Source: Serinus canaria
Taxonomy: Eukaryota; Chordata; Aves; Passeriformes; Fringillidae
Reading direction: 5' to 3'
DNA length: 64,000 nt
Assembly: GCF_022539315.1 (NCBI RefSeq)
Contig: NC_066322.1
Coordinates: 22,020,765 to 22,084,764, forward strand
Below the pieces are notes generated by a model. It was not told the DNA's origin and made no database searches. It saw only the letters and a list, made by a program, of their open reading frames with translations. Of this stretch, positions 37,401 to 52,400 are shown piece after piece. Every line of letters starts with the position of its first letter. Position 1 is the first letter of the stretch. Made by a program: the position numbers and the translations under genes.

Positions 37401-40400
37401 AAATGTTTCAGTGGAGCTTGGTTTTTGGCCAGGTTGCAGAAGGATAACCAGGAAAAGCCTCATGCTCTACCTCAGATGTGCAGAGGAGCTGTTTTTCATT
37501 CCTAAGCAATTAAGGTCACTTCAGCAGTGACTTGTTCTGACAGAGTCTTAAAACTTGTATGTAATGTAGGAAAAATGGAAACAAAATGCTGATTGCTTTG
37601 GGTTTACATTGACTGACACCTGAGGTAATTATCAGTCTCTTTATAAACAGTGGTACTTTAATCTAATTACGAGAGGATTTAGTGCCAAGCGTTTTGCCCC
37701 ATGGTTAAATCCTTGAGATGCAGATGAGATGGTTGGCAGTGAAATTCTTTGCAGTAAAGCTTGCCATCTACTGGCACAGCATTCATACTACCAGAAACAT
37801 GGCCATACCTGCAGCTATTACAGGAACTGGCACACATAGCTTAATATAAGAAATGCCAAGAAAAAGACAGTTTTAGCTTTGGGTTTTTGCTCTTGGATAA
37901 GATTATTTAAATTCATCGAAGTGATCTTATTAGTGTATGAATAATTGAGCTAATAAGCACTAAAAATGTATTATTTTGGCTGGTAGAGGCTTCTGAATGA
38001 TCAGAAACTACTGTAGTGATACAAAACAATTTTTATGATGTTAGAAATACATGTCAATGAGGATAGAGGGCCAAAATTGAAATAGGGAAAAGCTGTCATA
38101 AGCAGGGCAGAGATTTTGAAATGGCCAAAGCATTTTGTCACAGATAATCTGATTATTGTTCCTCAGTAAAGCAGGTAATTTTGAAAAGCTCATCTGCATA
38201 TCTTTCCTGGCAATTTTTAGGGGGTTTTTTCCTAGATCCTGTTTGAAACAGAGATTTACTGGATTCATGTCCATTTTTCAAAATATCCTTCTAAGTTAAG
38301 CTGATAAGATCAAAAGTAAAGTGAATTGATGATCCCAGATTCTGACAATTAGCAATCTCAGCCATTTAAAGCCCCCAGAGAAATCCTTTGCAATCTGTTT
38401 TGGGCTCTTTGTGTCAGAAATGTATTTCAGCACAGACTTGTTCTTTCAGGACATGACCCTGTATGAGTTGGTGAAATATCATAATCAGTGGCAGCATTTA
38501 CAATCAAATTTCAATCACTGCTAATCACACTGTTATGAACCAGAGTTCACATGGCTTGGCCATGCCTGCACTTTGCTAATCATCTCATCCTGCCTGAAGG
38601 CTGCTTGTAATTTGCAGTGCTGTTCTTCAGATGTGCCTTCTGACCCTGAAGGAGGACTCTGAGCTTCACAGAAGCTCTCAACACTAACAACTTTGGAATC
38701 TTTTACATATGCTGCAAGATTTTCTGACCTTCTTAACAGAGCCAGTCTATTTTCTAGGGGGAACAAAAATCTGTGATTAGATAGAGAAGTTGATACCCAC
38801 ATATTCACCATCACTGATGATTTTACTGTGCTTTGAGGACTTTTTTTCTTTCCTTTTTTTTAAACAATGAGGTATTACTTTACACATTTGATTTAAAACT
38901 AGGAAGCTACACCAGCCAGTGCAGATAAAGCAGTTCACAACAAAACCTGGCTATTTACTAAGCCATACATTTTGGGGGGGAAAATGGATAGCAAAAAACC
39001 CCTGGTCTATGAGTTGAGAGATTAAATTTTAAAACAGTCTTTAGGAATGAAGGATTGAATTGCAATAGTGAGATGTTTGGCTCTGTAAAAAAAACCCAAC
39101 TTCAGCATAAGAAAATATGTTACCTGTGATTTTGGTTTTGGTTTTTTGTTTTTTTTTTTTTTGGGGGGGGGGGTGGTTGTTTTGGTTTTGTTTTTTAAAA
39201 TTTGTTGGAATGGCATATATAATTGACATCTTGGTGGTGGTCAGTCACTAGAAAGAAAATTAGATCACAAATGAAGCAACCACTGCTTCTCTTAGTGCTG
39301 TTACTTCAGTCTGGGTTCTATTGAATAAAAACCAGCATACAGCATTTGTTCACAGCTCAAGGCTTACATTGTGATCAAAACAGCTCACAAAAAAAGTCAC
39401 AGGATAACATGATGGTAGCAAGGATTTAGTTAGCCCAGTGGCTGGAGTCAGAAACATGAACCTTCAGTGCTGCTGCTCATTACTTGTTTGAAACCTGCCC
39501 TTGGGATTTTAAAACAAGAGTGTGAATCTGTGTCACTGAAATATCAAGCTCTCTGTCACTGAAATATCAAGCTCTGTTACTATACTGAGATCTTGAAATA
39601 ATTATCATTTAACTGGAAATATTAAAATATTGCCCAAGGCATTTGCTGCTGCATTGAGGAGCCATGGCTTTGGTGTAACTAATTCTCTCTCCATTTATCT
39701 GCAGTGCACCATGACACAAAAAATACAGTTCATCACTCTGACAATAATTTCCCTGCAAAGACAGCCTTAGAAAGTTGTGGGTGTGCAGATAGATGTTCAA
39801 TCCTGATGTATCATGAAGAGCTGGGGAAGAGATATGCACAGCTGCATAATCAGCAGGGACAGAGATTGGGATCAGGTGCCTTTACCATGGACTGAAAGGC
39901 AGAGATGTCACTCCTGCAATTGGCAGATGGGGAAGGAAAGGACAGGAAACCATGTTCTGTATTAAACAGAGCCAGGGAAGGGGCTATCTTAGTCCTCAAA
40001 ATAGCTTTTCCACGTAAACAAATAGTTTTGGTTTTTGCACAGTCTCAAACTTTCTAAGTATTGCACTGATACCATTTTACCCCTTCCCATCTCCCAGTAC
40101 ATTTGTATTACATCTTAATTATTCACTGTGATGGGCAGCTTGTAGTTACTGTGGTGCCATTTGTGCTTTGCATGTTTCACCTGTGAGGAAATCACCAGCC
40201 CCCAGCCCCTACCTGCTGTATCCACAGCTGGAATCATTATTACTCAATCTGCTCCAGGGAAAATCCTGCTTTGGGGAGGGATGATCCAACTTTTGCCAAA
40301 CAAACAAGCACTTGTTCTGTCTGCAGATACTTTGGTCATAAAGAGTTAATCCTGAATCCTTAACTTCAATTGTGTGTCCAAAACATCCTAGCATGTTGTT

Positions 40401-43400
40401 ATAGAAACCACTTTCAGGCTTTAAATCTTGAGTCACGTTTATTACCATAGTAACCAGCACCACACACAGGCAGAAAAGAAAAAAGGCGGTTACACAAATA
40501 TTCCATTGCTATCAAAAAAGCCAAATTTGGTTTTAGGTACATTTGTATAGCAAAATCAAGGAAAGTAAATTAACTTATTTTCTGAAGAAAAAGTATGGTG
40601 CATTAGTGTAAGAGTAACAGTGGAATGGCATTAAAATTTTAAAATGTTGTTTAGGCAACACTATTTGTGATTGAAATTACAGAACTGGTTATTAAACCAA
40701 TGTCTTCATTTCACTCTTCCCTAAACTTTTCTCTTCACACTGACTTGCTGCTGGTCCCTGAGAATAAAGGCAGTTACTGCTGGCTGTCATTGTCCTTTGC
40801 TGCCTTTTACCATTTGTGCCACCCCAGACTCCCTTATCCCATGAGCACTGCAGCAGCAGCAGCCCTTACAGCTGCCCCAACTCCTGCACTGAGCACCACA
40901 GCAATGGCACCAGCTGTCCCAAATAAACAAACAAAAATGAGGTAAATGCCTTCTTTACTTCTAAATGTAATTTTTTTTTGGCTTTCACTTTATTTGGCAT
41001 CATACCTAGTGTTAGTGCTGGGAACAGGAGGGGAGTCAGGCCCAGGAGCTCAAAAGAGCTCCTATGCATTGAATTTGGAGGATTTTTGGTTCAGTTGGAC
41101 ATCAAGGCACAGTGCTACTAGCAATGCAAGTAGACTGGTTTCTAATGAGAATGAAAGATTTTATGCTCTGCTTCTTTACCTTTATGTTTAGCACCACAGC
41201 ACTGCAGTTTAAGATGGTAGTGTACAATGATCATCCTGCTTTTACTGTGCACAGATATTTTTGTGTAAGGTGTAGAACAGTGGCTGATCAGGCCAGGAGG
41301 CAGCTGATATCCATTGCAGTAAATGATGTGGACACAGATGTAAAAACTGAACTGATTTCTGCTGTGCAGTCCTTGTACACTCTCTCTGAGTGTAGCTTTC
41401 CCCTTTAAGAGTTTCATTATATTTGTCCTCATTTTTATCTTCTAAGTTTGCAGAAGAGAAGCAACATGAGTATAATGAGGTATTCCTTGCCTCTATAGAA
41501 GTGCTGAATTTTAATTTTTTTTCAGTTGAGGTCACACAGCAGAATTTATTCTTAATAATAGAGAGCAGGACTTGTCCACACAGGGACGTAGGAGATAGAC
41601 AGGTGAGCAGCAATGGTATTGGGTAGTGGGCCAGCTTCAAACTTGCCTTTCTATCAGCTCTTCAGAGGTAAAAAACATAGAAAATTAATTTTGCTCAAAA
41701 TCTGAAGCAATTTTATTTAGGTAATAAGCTTGATTGCTTATAGGAAAGATGGGTGATTTTGTGGATTAAATGTCTTCGTCCCAAGGATTCCATCAATACC
41801 TTTCCTGTCTGAACTTCTCTTAAGGCTTCATTTAAGCTTGGGACATTCTCAGCATGTAACTCAGAATACAGAGCCACAAGTGTCAAGTTCTCTCCTGTGG
41901 GATGGAAGATTTTGCCAGAAATAAAGACAGAAAACCTTCGTGGTTTAGTTAGGCATGTGAATTATGTCTTACACTTTAAAATGTTATCCTGGATTGCCTT
42001 TGGTGAGGTTTTTGACATGCCTAGATGAACTTGTTTGGATGGGTGGATTTGTGGTGCCTTTGTGAGAGGTGTTGCTCCTGCCTTGGTCCCGAAAGCCACA
42101 AGCATCTACATCAATTGTTGTGAAATTAATGGAAGTGCAATCTGCTGTTTGTAAACCCAGTGTCAGAACACATTGAGGGGTGCAAGTGCTGCTGGGGAAG
42201 AGGAAAAATGAAAGAGTGCTTGCAGTTGGGAAAAGACCAGCTGTATTTGCAGCTGTGCTGGGAAGGAAGGATGAAGTGTACACCTGGGAAGTGGATGCCT
42301 GGCAAAATAACAAGGGAAATTATGCCAGAGCTAGAAAGGGTTGCAGAAAGACCAAAGCATGGTCTCCTCTGCATCAGGGGGGATTTTCAGGAACACTGAG
42401 GGAGCAACACAGCATAAAATGGTCAGTTTGTGAGTCTGGGTGAAATCCAGTTGCTCCTGCTTCTGTATGAATTCCAAATAATGGTAAATACAGAGCAAAG
42501 GAGCAGTTTGTCTCTTGAAAAGGCCAAATCTCACCTTAAAAGACACAAGGTCTCTCAGCTTCTCTGGAGTCTACAAAGAGTTTAAGGCATTTTTTTAAGA
42601 CAGAGGCTTCCAGCTGCCCCTGAGCCTCTGGCTCTTCCTGAATTCAGCCTCAGGAAGGAGCTGAGGGCTTGGCTGAGCTGGGGATGCTGCCCCTCAAGCA
42701 GACCAGCTACTGCTGACTTGCAGGGCTGAGCTTTGGTTTAGGTGGGAACTTGCAAGCAGCCGAGCTCCCTCTGTGCTCAGCCACCAACACAGGAGAGAAA
42801 AGGCACTCAGAAATGCTGCCAAATGCTGCTAAGAATCCCACCAGTAGAGGGGCTGAAAACTGAGTACAAAATTGATTTCATGTCCAAATTCCGGGTCCAT
42901 GTGTTGTTTGCATTTGAAAGGCTTTATAAGACATCCTCTTCAGTCTCCTTTAGTTGTGGTTCTGCTATTCATTACTTCTTTCCTTTTTTTAATATGAAAA
43001 GAGCATGAAGCAGTGATTCTGATAGTACAGTGGCACATAAAGGTCCTGTGATTTTAAAATGTAGCCTCAAATGTCTGTAATGCTGACCCAGGTGTGATTC
43101 CTTTCTGTGAGTCATAACTGGATAAACTTAAAGCCCTGATTGTTAGAAATAAATCATAGAAGCCTGTAACACAAGGCAACTCTTTAAAAGTCTCTGGGTG
43201 TAAAGCCAAGTTCTGATGTGTGCAGATGTTGAGATTGCCTACAGCAGGTTCTCAGTAACACAAATGAGGACAAGATGTTCCTGATGACATCAAACTACAG
43301 CATATCAAAATTATGATGATGCTGCTTCTGTCTCCTCAGACTTAAAAAAAGTAATCAGCCCTGGGACAGATCAGCATTATGTGGCTGGAAATGCAGTGCA

Positions 43401-46400
43401 CTGTGCTTTAAATGCCCCAGGTCTCAGAAGAAAGCTTCAGTGTGGCTACAATGGGCAGTAAGTACAGAGAAAGCAAGGCTATGCTTTTCCAGCATGAACT
43501 TTGTAGAAGAGTTCACATTCCAGCCCTTTCTGTTATGTGCTAAATTGTTTTCAATAGAAATCACCTACAATTAGCTCTGCATGAACTAATTACCAACTGG
43601 GATTTCAAGACTGCTTGGGGAAAGCCACAGCTCCTGTGTTTTGGGACAGGCTGGAGTGTCAGGGGGAACTGGCACAGCCCGAATTTCCTCAGCTCTCCTG
43701 CTGAGCCCCTCTGCTGAGGGCAGCTTCCCCTCAGAGCCAAGGCCATAACACATCATTGTGATGTGCTGTGAGCTGCACAAGTTGCCCTCACCAACTTCAC
43801 ACAGACAGAAACCAGTCCCAGGCCCCGCAGAAGGATATTATCATGTGAAATTCTGCAGAGGGCTGGCCTTTGGAACACTAGTTCCAGTGACCCATGAAAC
43901 TGAACACAGTCATGGCTCTGACACAAAATCTGTGGCAGCTTTCCTGACCTGCAGAATGTATTGTAGCATCCTACAAACTTTACTGTCTTGCAACAGATCA
44001 AGAATTAATTTGTTTCATGTTTTACCACTTTTTATTTCCAGAGCAGGCTCAGAAGCACTGAGGAGGAGCAAGTGACCCAAAAGAAAAGTAGGTATTGAAA
44101 GCCCATTGTATAATTAGGGATACCTTTCTCTTAAACATTTTTAAGATGCTTCACTGTAGAAGTAAAACAAAACCAGAATATTCACCAGCGTCAGTGTATT
44201 CCCAGGAGCCTTCCTTGGTGGATATGCTAAGAAATAAGCCTTCCATATTAGAAGAATATCACTAAAAGTCAAATTGCTAGAGCTTAATGTGATGGCGTGC
44301 TTTAGAATAAAACCACCTCCCACTAGGGCATTAAATATCTGCTATAAGTGAAGAGGTGTCCAGCAAGCCTTTATCAAAATTAGATCAGTACCATTTTTGC
44401 CAGTAAAATGATGAAAACTTTTAAACCCTGAATAAATGACTGAATGTTTATTCACCACTAGCAGTCAGTACAGTAGAGTAATTTCTTGAAGGCTTTTTAA
44501 ATTTCTACTTCCCCATTAATAGTCTCCTTTATTTTCTCTGTCTATTTAATATGTTGAGGAGGTAGATCTAACTCCTTGTCTCTTGTTCCTTTCTTAGTTC
44601 TCCCTTCCCTGCCTTAGATTTTTTTTTCCATGAATTCTCCTTTTCTTCCTCTGAGGCCTGATCCAGAGCAGACTTGTTTCCAGGGCAGGGATGGGAGATT
44701 ACAGTCAGTTGGTGTGGCTGGTGAGTGAGCCTGCAGTAATTGTAGCCCCAGGACAAGATGCCAGCAGCGGCACCAGCTCCACAGGGCACCACTGATGCCT
44801 CTGTGCTCTGCTGAAGTGCTCTCACTCCTCAGGATGATCCAGAGGACAGTGATGCTGCTCTGGCTTGCTATTCCCCTGGATATGAGATTCAGCCATCCTG
44901 GTGCAGTGACAGGGGGTTTTTGTTTCACACAAATCTGCTCTAAAGACCCAGGGGGAACTCTGGATGTTGGTGGTGTGGTAGCTGGGGAGTAGAAAATAAG
45001 ATCAGCAAGCAGGAGCAGGGAAATAAAGCCACCACAACTTGGCATCCAGGTGCTATCTCAATAAACTTTGCTGCCATACAATTATGAAAAAACAAAAAGA
45101 ATACCCAAATTTGGGGAAAGGGGCCTTCCTCACAATACCAGTCCAGACCTGCCAGTACAGGGTACATTGCAGGGCAGCATCCTGCCTTGCTTTATATTAA
45201 ATTACACTAAATAAATAAAGGAGATCTGTGTGACAGTAAGGGTCTGGCCAGGAAAAAAAATTAAGAAAGATTTCATGGCAATAATGAATAAGTGATTAAT
45301 ATCTAGTGACTATCTTGCTGGGAGCATTTTTTTTCAGAGAGATCTACGATGGGCCTTGTTTTATGATCCCAAAGGGCATCACACATCATAGTGTGCTGAG
45401 AGCTGCAGAACAGATTGGGAAGTAGTTCTCAGTACTTAATACCTAGGGATCCTCAAAAGCCATTTCCTCTTAGGATCACACTTCCTTTGATCATTGGGGT
45501 TATTAATTATAGATACCTTGAACAGAACAAGGCACTCTTACTGTACTCCTCAAACAGTGTCTCATTTAAAAGGAACAAAATATTGTACTTAATTAGGGGT
45601 TCAGCTCTGGTGTCTTTTCAAGGCACTTTGGTATTGATTTGACCATGATAGCCTACTGTAGCAAATATTATGCCATTAATAATAAAGGGAGCATGTAGAC
45701 ATAAAAGTGTAGGAAGGAAGCACTAAAATGTTTGTCATTCAGCTTGCCAGAGCAGTTGCAGTATAACCACCCAATATAGCATTTAGAATAAATGCTGTAT
45801 TCTATGGTTCAGAAGTGTCTGCATTTATGTGGAGACTTTTGTGCCATTTTATTAATTGTATCAAGACCGTGCTTCATCAAGTGAGTTCAGGCAGAAGCAT
45901 TTGAAGCTTAATTTTCTCTCTGGATAAATGGAAGCATATTGTTTCTGCCTCGACTCTTTAGGCTAATTTTGCCTCTGTTCTGTTTTTGTCTTACCTGTGC
46001 TTTGGTCATCATGATTAAACATATGAAATTAGCCATAAAATTAACCAGGTGAGCATCAATCTGCATATGTGCTTGTTCACTTTACTCTTAGCATGTGTTG
46101 ATTCATCCTTGTAATCAAAAATTTGTATTAATTGGCTGAGAGAGGTTTATTTCTGTACGTTCTGGTCTCATAAGAAGCTTTCACTAACATTTTCCTCACA
46201 CTGCTATCTTAGATATGTGGCAAAGATATATCCAGGGTTTCCTGAATTGCACTCAGGAAGCAGAGGGTTTCTCTCCCCAGCCATGTGGGTCCCATTCCTG
46301 TTGGGGGGGTGTGCAGAGGCAGGGTGTGTCAGTAGGTTACAAACCAGCCCCTGCAGGCCCCTGCTCCTCCTGCCTTAGGGACCTGGAGGGGGACTGGGCT

Positions 46401-49400
46401 AAGGTCTGGAGCCTGTGCCACCTCTTGGTTGCCAGGATGGCCCTGCAGTTTGGGAGGTGTTGGAGAAGAGCCTCTGTGTGAGGAGAGGGGCAGTGCCTGG
46501 CCACCAGCCCTGCTGTCCCCAGGGCTCTGGTGCAAGTGGATCAAGCTTCAGATGGCTTCCCTCCCTAATTTCTTTAGGGAGAAGACAGCAATCTGAGGTG
46601 ATGGAGGAGGAGAGGGGAGAAGATGCTCCTCCTGGAGAAGCAGTACTTGTGTGACCTGCAGGGAGCACTACAGGTGCCCTACAGAGCAGTGTTGATGAGC
46701 TTCTGCTTTGCAAGGGATGAGCTTTAACTGCATTTTTCAGGTAAGATGTGGATTGTATGCATGCCAAGATAGTATAAAGTAAATTTTTGAGGTAATTTTT
46801 TATTACCTAGGTGTACTTGTAACTACTAAGAATTTGAACTAGTATCAAAACTATATATGCTTTTCTAAATCAAATGAACAAACCACAAAATAAAACCCAT
46901 CAACCCTCCCCACATGGTTCCTGATGATCAGAATTTCTACTCAAATCAACATTAATTTTGTCAAATTGTTGAATCACAAACCTTAACTTGTCAAGTTCAG
47001 CATTTTATTATATCCATACTATACCCAGTTAAGGAGTTGCTCAGAAGTTTAATTCAAACAGACAAATAGATACTAAACTTACCCTACTTGTGCTGGGTTT
47101 TTTACCTGTTACCACAATATTTGGTGTTTGCAGTGCTTCCTTTCTAGGCTCCTCTCTTCTAATTTGTGAGCCAACAAAACAAAATTTGATTTTATTATTA
47201 AAAGGGAACCAAAGCTCCAGCTAATCTGATTTCTTTTTTCTGTGGCCACCTTTCTTTTCTGGTTGCCCCCAAAAGGGATTCCAGTTTGAGCAGCATGCTT
47301 GGGAGAAAGTGTAGCTGGAGAGTTCCAAGGCAGCATTTCACAGTAATGCAGCATCCCTGCTCTCCAGGAGATGGGCTGAAGTATCTCCCACAATGTACCT
47401 GAAGTGATGGCAGTAAGAGGGATTGTTATCTAGGGACAGCTGAATTTCTGGTTCAGAATCCGTAACTGCCAATCACCTTTGAGATAACTTTTGCCAGCCT
47501 TGGCTGCAGACTTTCTTAAATCAGCTTTTTATTGAAAACTCCCTAGGAATGTGGTTTAGAAAAAGCAAAATCTTGTTTTCACTAGCCTGTAAATCTTCAC
47601 AGTTCCTCAACAATTTTCATAACACTTTTCCTTTTTCTTCTCCGCATTGTCATGGCTGTTTGCTGCAGTGATTGAGTTTTCTTAACTGTCAGAACAATGT
47701 CAAGACAATGTGAAGACAGTGTCAAGGCAAATATAGAAGGGTGACAGTGTGAGGGAGGGAAAGAGAAAAGAGCTGTCAGTACTCAGAGTGCTCTCTAGAG
47801 AAAATATTTCCACGATAAAACCATTGTCACCATGCGCTGAGCAAGAGAGAATAAAGTGGAGGTAATTCAGTTACTGCTCTAGAACAGGTCTGGATCACAA
47901 CTTGGAGGTAAAGCAGAATTTAGAAAAGCAGTTTGTGAGGATGCCTTTTGTCCATTACTCTTGTCCCCTGTCACCTCCTAGATGATGCTCCCTAACACTT
48001 ATTTTCTCTTTCTAAGCTGTGTGCCTCAGGGAGGAAAGATGTTTTATTGCCCACTGAGGGGTAGCTGAAGGGTTTTCCCACTTGATGTGATTACCAGACA
48101 CTTTATTAGGTGTCATGAGACAAGACCTCTGCTTGTGGATAGTCAACACTGAAAGGTGCTGAGTGTCCTGTTCAGAGTAAATGCACAATTTACCTCCACA
48201 GTGTATTTTTTTTCTGAAATATCCTTGGAAAGGTGATGCATTGTCACAAGGATGAGCAAAGTACAGAAGTGCAGCTCATCTGGGGCTAAATTCTGGTACC
48301 AAAGCCCTGTACTACAGCACATCTCTACTGAAGGCTTGTGCAGTGTGAGGTGCTAACCTTTAGAACAGTTTCAGGTTTTAAAATTAGGCACTGGACTTGC
48401 AGAAAATGTTTGAATTTGTTCTTTGTGCATGTACTGTTTCTTCCTCCGCTGCCTTGGAGATGGGGAGAATGAAAGGGTTTTCTACTCTTTCTGTCCTTTT
48501 TCTGGACATCAGGATAATTGAATGTAACAGGGTTTAGTTGGATATTTGCCAATATATTGCAGTTCTGGAAAAAACAGACACCGTGTTGTCAGTGATTTCT
48601 AATAACATTATAAATTCCACTGGAGAGGTTTAAGAAAAATCAAATCATAAACAGTTCCATAAACTCCACCAAATACTTCAGGGATTGTATTTTCAGATAC
48701 AAGAATTAAGTGTTAACTATTCAAAATTGAAAAGGCCAAGCATTTTCCATATATTGCATTTACATATTTATTATAATTTATTTTAAGGAGGTAGGTTGAA
48801 AAGTTAACAGAATTTTTTACTTGTTGCATATGAAATAACTGAACCATAAAAATTCTTGCTTTTCTACAATTATCCTATTGCTGGTTTATGCTTATTTGCA
48901 ATTCATGACAGCATTAAGTATAAAAGCATCAAGCATAGGTAACCCATTTAGATGAACTGCAAGTTTTATCCCCAGCTGCAGCAGCAATGCTCAAAGGAAG
49001 CTGCTTAAACTGATTGTAGCCTAGGTTATGTATCACTGTAGGCTGACTTTCCCCCCTTGCCCAGTTAAGGTTTTTTAACCTGAAAATAATCTGCCATTTT
49101 GGATTGAGCATCAGCTGGAGAAGAGTGTGATCCTTGCCTGGGGCTCAGATGCCTCCTCCCATTTGTGTTCACACCTCAGCCATCAAGTGGCTCCAGTAAT
49201 GCTGGATCTCTGCAGTCCTCACACTGGAAGGGCTGTGGGATGGCAGGTGAGTGACCTGGTCCCTTCAAAAGAGGCAGCTAAAAATGATCAATGAAAGGAA
49301 TGATATGTAAATTCTTACAGTGCAATGGAGATTGCACATACAAAAAGTGCCTCCATTTGTTATTAGAGTGAATAAACAATAATGCCATTTTTACAAAAGA

Positions 49401-52400
49401 AATGCTTGCTGTATTACACATCTCTCAGGCACGAGAAGAATCTGTAAAACTTTGTGTGTCCTCCTGCTAATACATATCTATATTAATGTGTGTGTATAGC
49501 ATATGAAGGGAGAAACACAAGATCTAAATTTAGTGATTTGAACAGGGAGATCACTTGGATTGTATTCACAGCTCTCTCACTGCAAGCAAGGTATTCACCT
49601 TGCCCTTCTCAGCTCAGCATTCTCACCTATACAACTGTCACGTGCCTCCCTTCAGGCTCTGAGGCCCAATCTGCTTATGTGTTGTGAAACATGCAAAATA
49701 ACTCACAAAGAAAAAGCTGAAATTATTTTAATGGGAGAAATTTTCTCTGCATACTTGCAGGGGAGAAACAATCTGAAAGAAGTCTGTTCCTTCACACTTG
49801 TATGACTCTGCTGGGCATGACCACACCTTTAAGGATAACTTTAAAGCCAGCAAATGTCTTTGAGAGAGTCTAAACTGATGTCTACACTCAAACTCAAAGT
49901 ACAAGTGTAAGTGCAGGGAGGACAAATGAGTTTTACAAGGTGAAATGCTGGACTGACCTTGAACATGAAAGCAGAGCCCTTGGTATTATCACAGGAAAAT
50001 GTTAGATTCTAAGACTTCACTTGAGAAGCAGAACTAATTAGAGAAGATTAACAGAAATGAGGCATATAATAGCTGGAATAGGGCATGACTGCAGTTTGAA
50101 AGGCTGAATCACTGGACCTCTCATTGAGGTCAAGATTTTAAGAACACTAGACCTTTTTTAAAGACAAGTGACAAGTTTTACAGATGTCCCTGTGGTAGCT
50201 GAACATTCATTACTGAATTCAAGCTCTGCACATAGGAGTTTCCTCTGAGTTAAGACTGTTTTCATGCTTAATATCTGGGTACATTTCTGAGCATGAGGTC
50301 TTATTCAGGGCCATGTTCACATTCCTACTACTTTGCAGGGAGTCCTGAAGTGAGGACTAAGTCCTCACTTAGTAGGTGAGTCTGCACTACAGCGGTAACA
50401 CAGTGGAGATGATTCTTTGGTGATTATTTTTTTCAGTGAATCCAGTAACTGATTTTTTTGTTTGTGCTTTTTTTTTCAAAAGAAGTCTGAAATATATGTT
50501 GCAGTCTCTTCCCTCATACTTTCCACTTGGCAGTTTTTCCTGTCACTAAACAGTGTCTAACAAACTCTAAAGACCTTTTATTGCTAAATGGTAAAAAATG
50601 TGTCAGAATTGGTGAGACAGCACTTCTGATACACTCCCTGGAGTGACTGCTTTGCCAGCCTTGTAGTAATGGGCTCAGCTAAAACCCAAGTGGTTTACAT
50701 GGAACAGAAAGCACTGGAAGGGACTATTGATGATCATCTAGTCCAAGCCATTGCATCAACTAGAGCAGAAAGCTCAGCACCCTTTGCCTATGACTACTTC
50801 TCGGAACTTTCTTAATGATTTAGTACAAATTTCTTATTTTTGGAAAGCTAGATTTACTGTAAGCATGTGTAACCACATGCCTGTGGTTAATGAAAGTGTT
50901 GGTGCTCAAGAGGGATTGCAGAAAAGAAGCAGTCACCCATGAAGACCCAGAATTCTTCAGGCTGATTAAGAGCCCTTGCATAAAAGATGTGCAGGTTTAA
51001 AAGACAGGATAATCCATCTCACAGCTCTCTGGGTGTTTGCAGTTATGCTAATAAAAGTAAGGAAAGTGTTCCCCTGTCTGTAGAAATGTTGACACAATCT
51101 GTCTGAAACTGAAGCACAGTTAAATAGCATTGGCAGTTGTTGTGTGAGTGCCCTCTAGAACATGATTTTATGTTAGCCCAAAGAAGAAATTGTGGAATTC
51201 AAGATGCAAACACATTTGTGATGCTGCTTATCTCTTGTACAAAAATCTCAGCAAGTGTAATGACAGTCTCCATTTGCTTCTAGTAGTATTGAAGAATGCA
51301 GTTCCCTCAAAGTTTAGTTTAAGAGCTGGAATATAAGAAGCAGAGTAATTGATTGCCAGTCCATCAAATTATCTCAAAATCTCAAATATCTCCAAAGACA
51401 TGATTCTCCATCTCCTTGAAAAGAAACCACTCTTGATTACACCCCCTGACTTCCTGGTTTCGTAAGCACAGCCATGCTGGTCCTTGCTGGACATAACACA
51501 AAATGAATGGACTTAGGAAGTTAAACCAGAAAAAAAACCTGAAATCAACTCTGCTCAAGGTTCCTTGTGGAATAGCAGAATTACAGGCAACAGATGCCTG
51601 TGTGGCTGCAGCAAGCCATTGCCAGCTCAGAGGTGCTGGCTGGGGATACAGGAGGGCCACTCTAGGGTATTTTCCTTGGTGCCTAGGCAGGGAGAACACT
51701 GAAAGAGATCTCTGGGAACACAAAGTGCCTGCATGAATCTGTGGGCAATTCCCCAAACAAAATGAAAAATGGAGTGTTTATGGTTTTAAGGCTGTAGTAG
51801 AAGTAAAAATAGATCTGATTTTGTTCTGCTGTGTGCAGAGAGCTACATTTCTCCCTTTTTTATTCCTTTCCATCATTTTTCAGATCATTAGGTCAGTCTG
51901 TTTGCTGGAAAGATTTTTATATCTAGATCCTTCAAAGGTGTTCAGTGTCAATCCTGCCTTCTGCTATTTAGCTCCATTAAAGGTTTGCTCCAACCACCTC
52001 TCAGTCCTGTCACTTCACTACTGTGGAAAAGGGTGGCAATCCCAAGTTGCCCACTTGTTTTTTAGGAAACACAATATACTTTGGAAATAGCATTTTGAAT
52101 GTGAAAATGGCAATTTATTTTAGTAAGTTTAATCTGCTTGCACTTTTCCATGAGCTCCAAAATGGGAAGATGTTAGACTAAATTGAATCACACATTTAAG
52201 ACATACTCATGAGAAAACAGAATGGATAGTTCTTGTTATATCAAACTGAGGGCATTTTTGCATGGGTTGAGGCTTGCAAAATGTTCAGTACCATTAGTAT
52301 TGCAACTTGAATTACAAATGTGAGCTGTATTTGATAAGAGAGAAGGGATGGGTTCAGCTTGAAAAACTAAATTGGTGAGTCCTACAAAATGATGGCCAGA

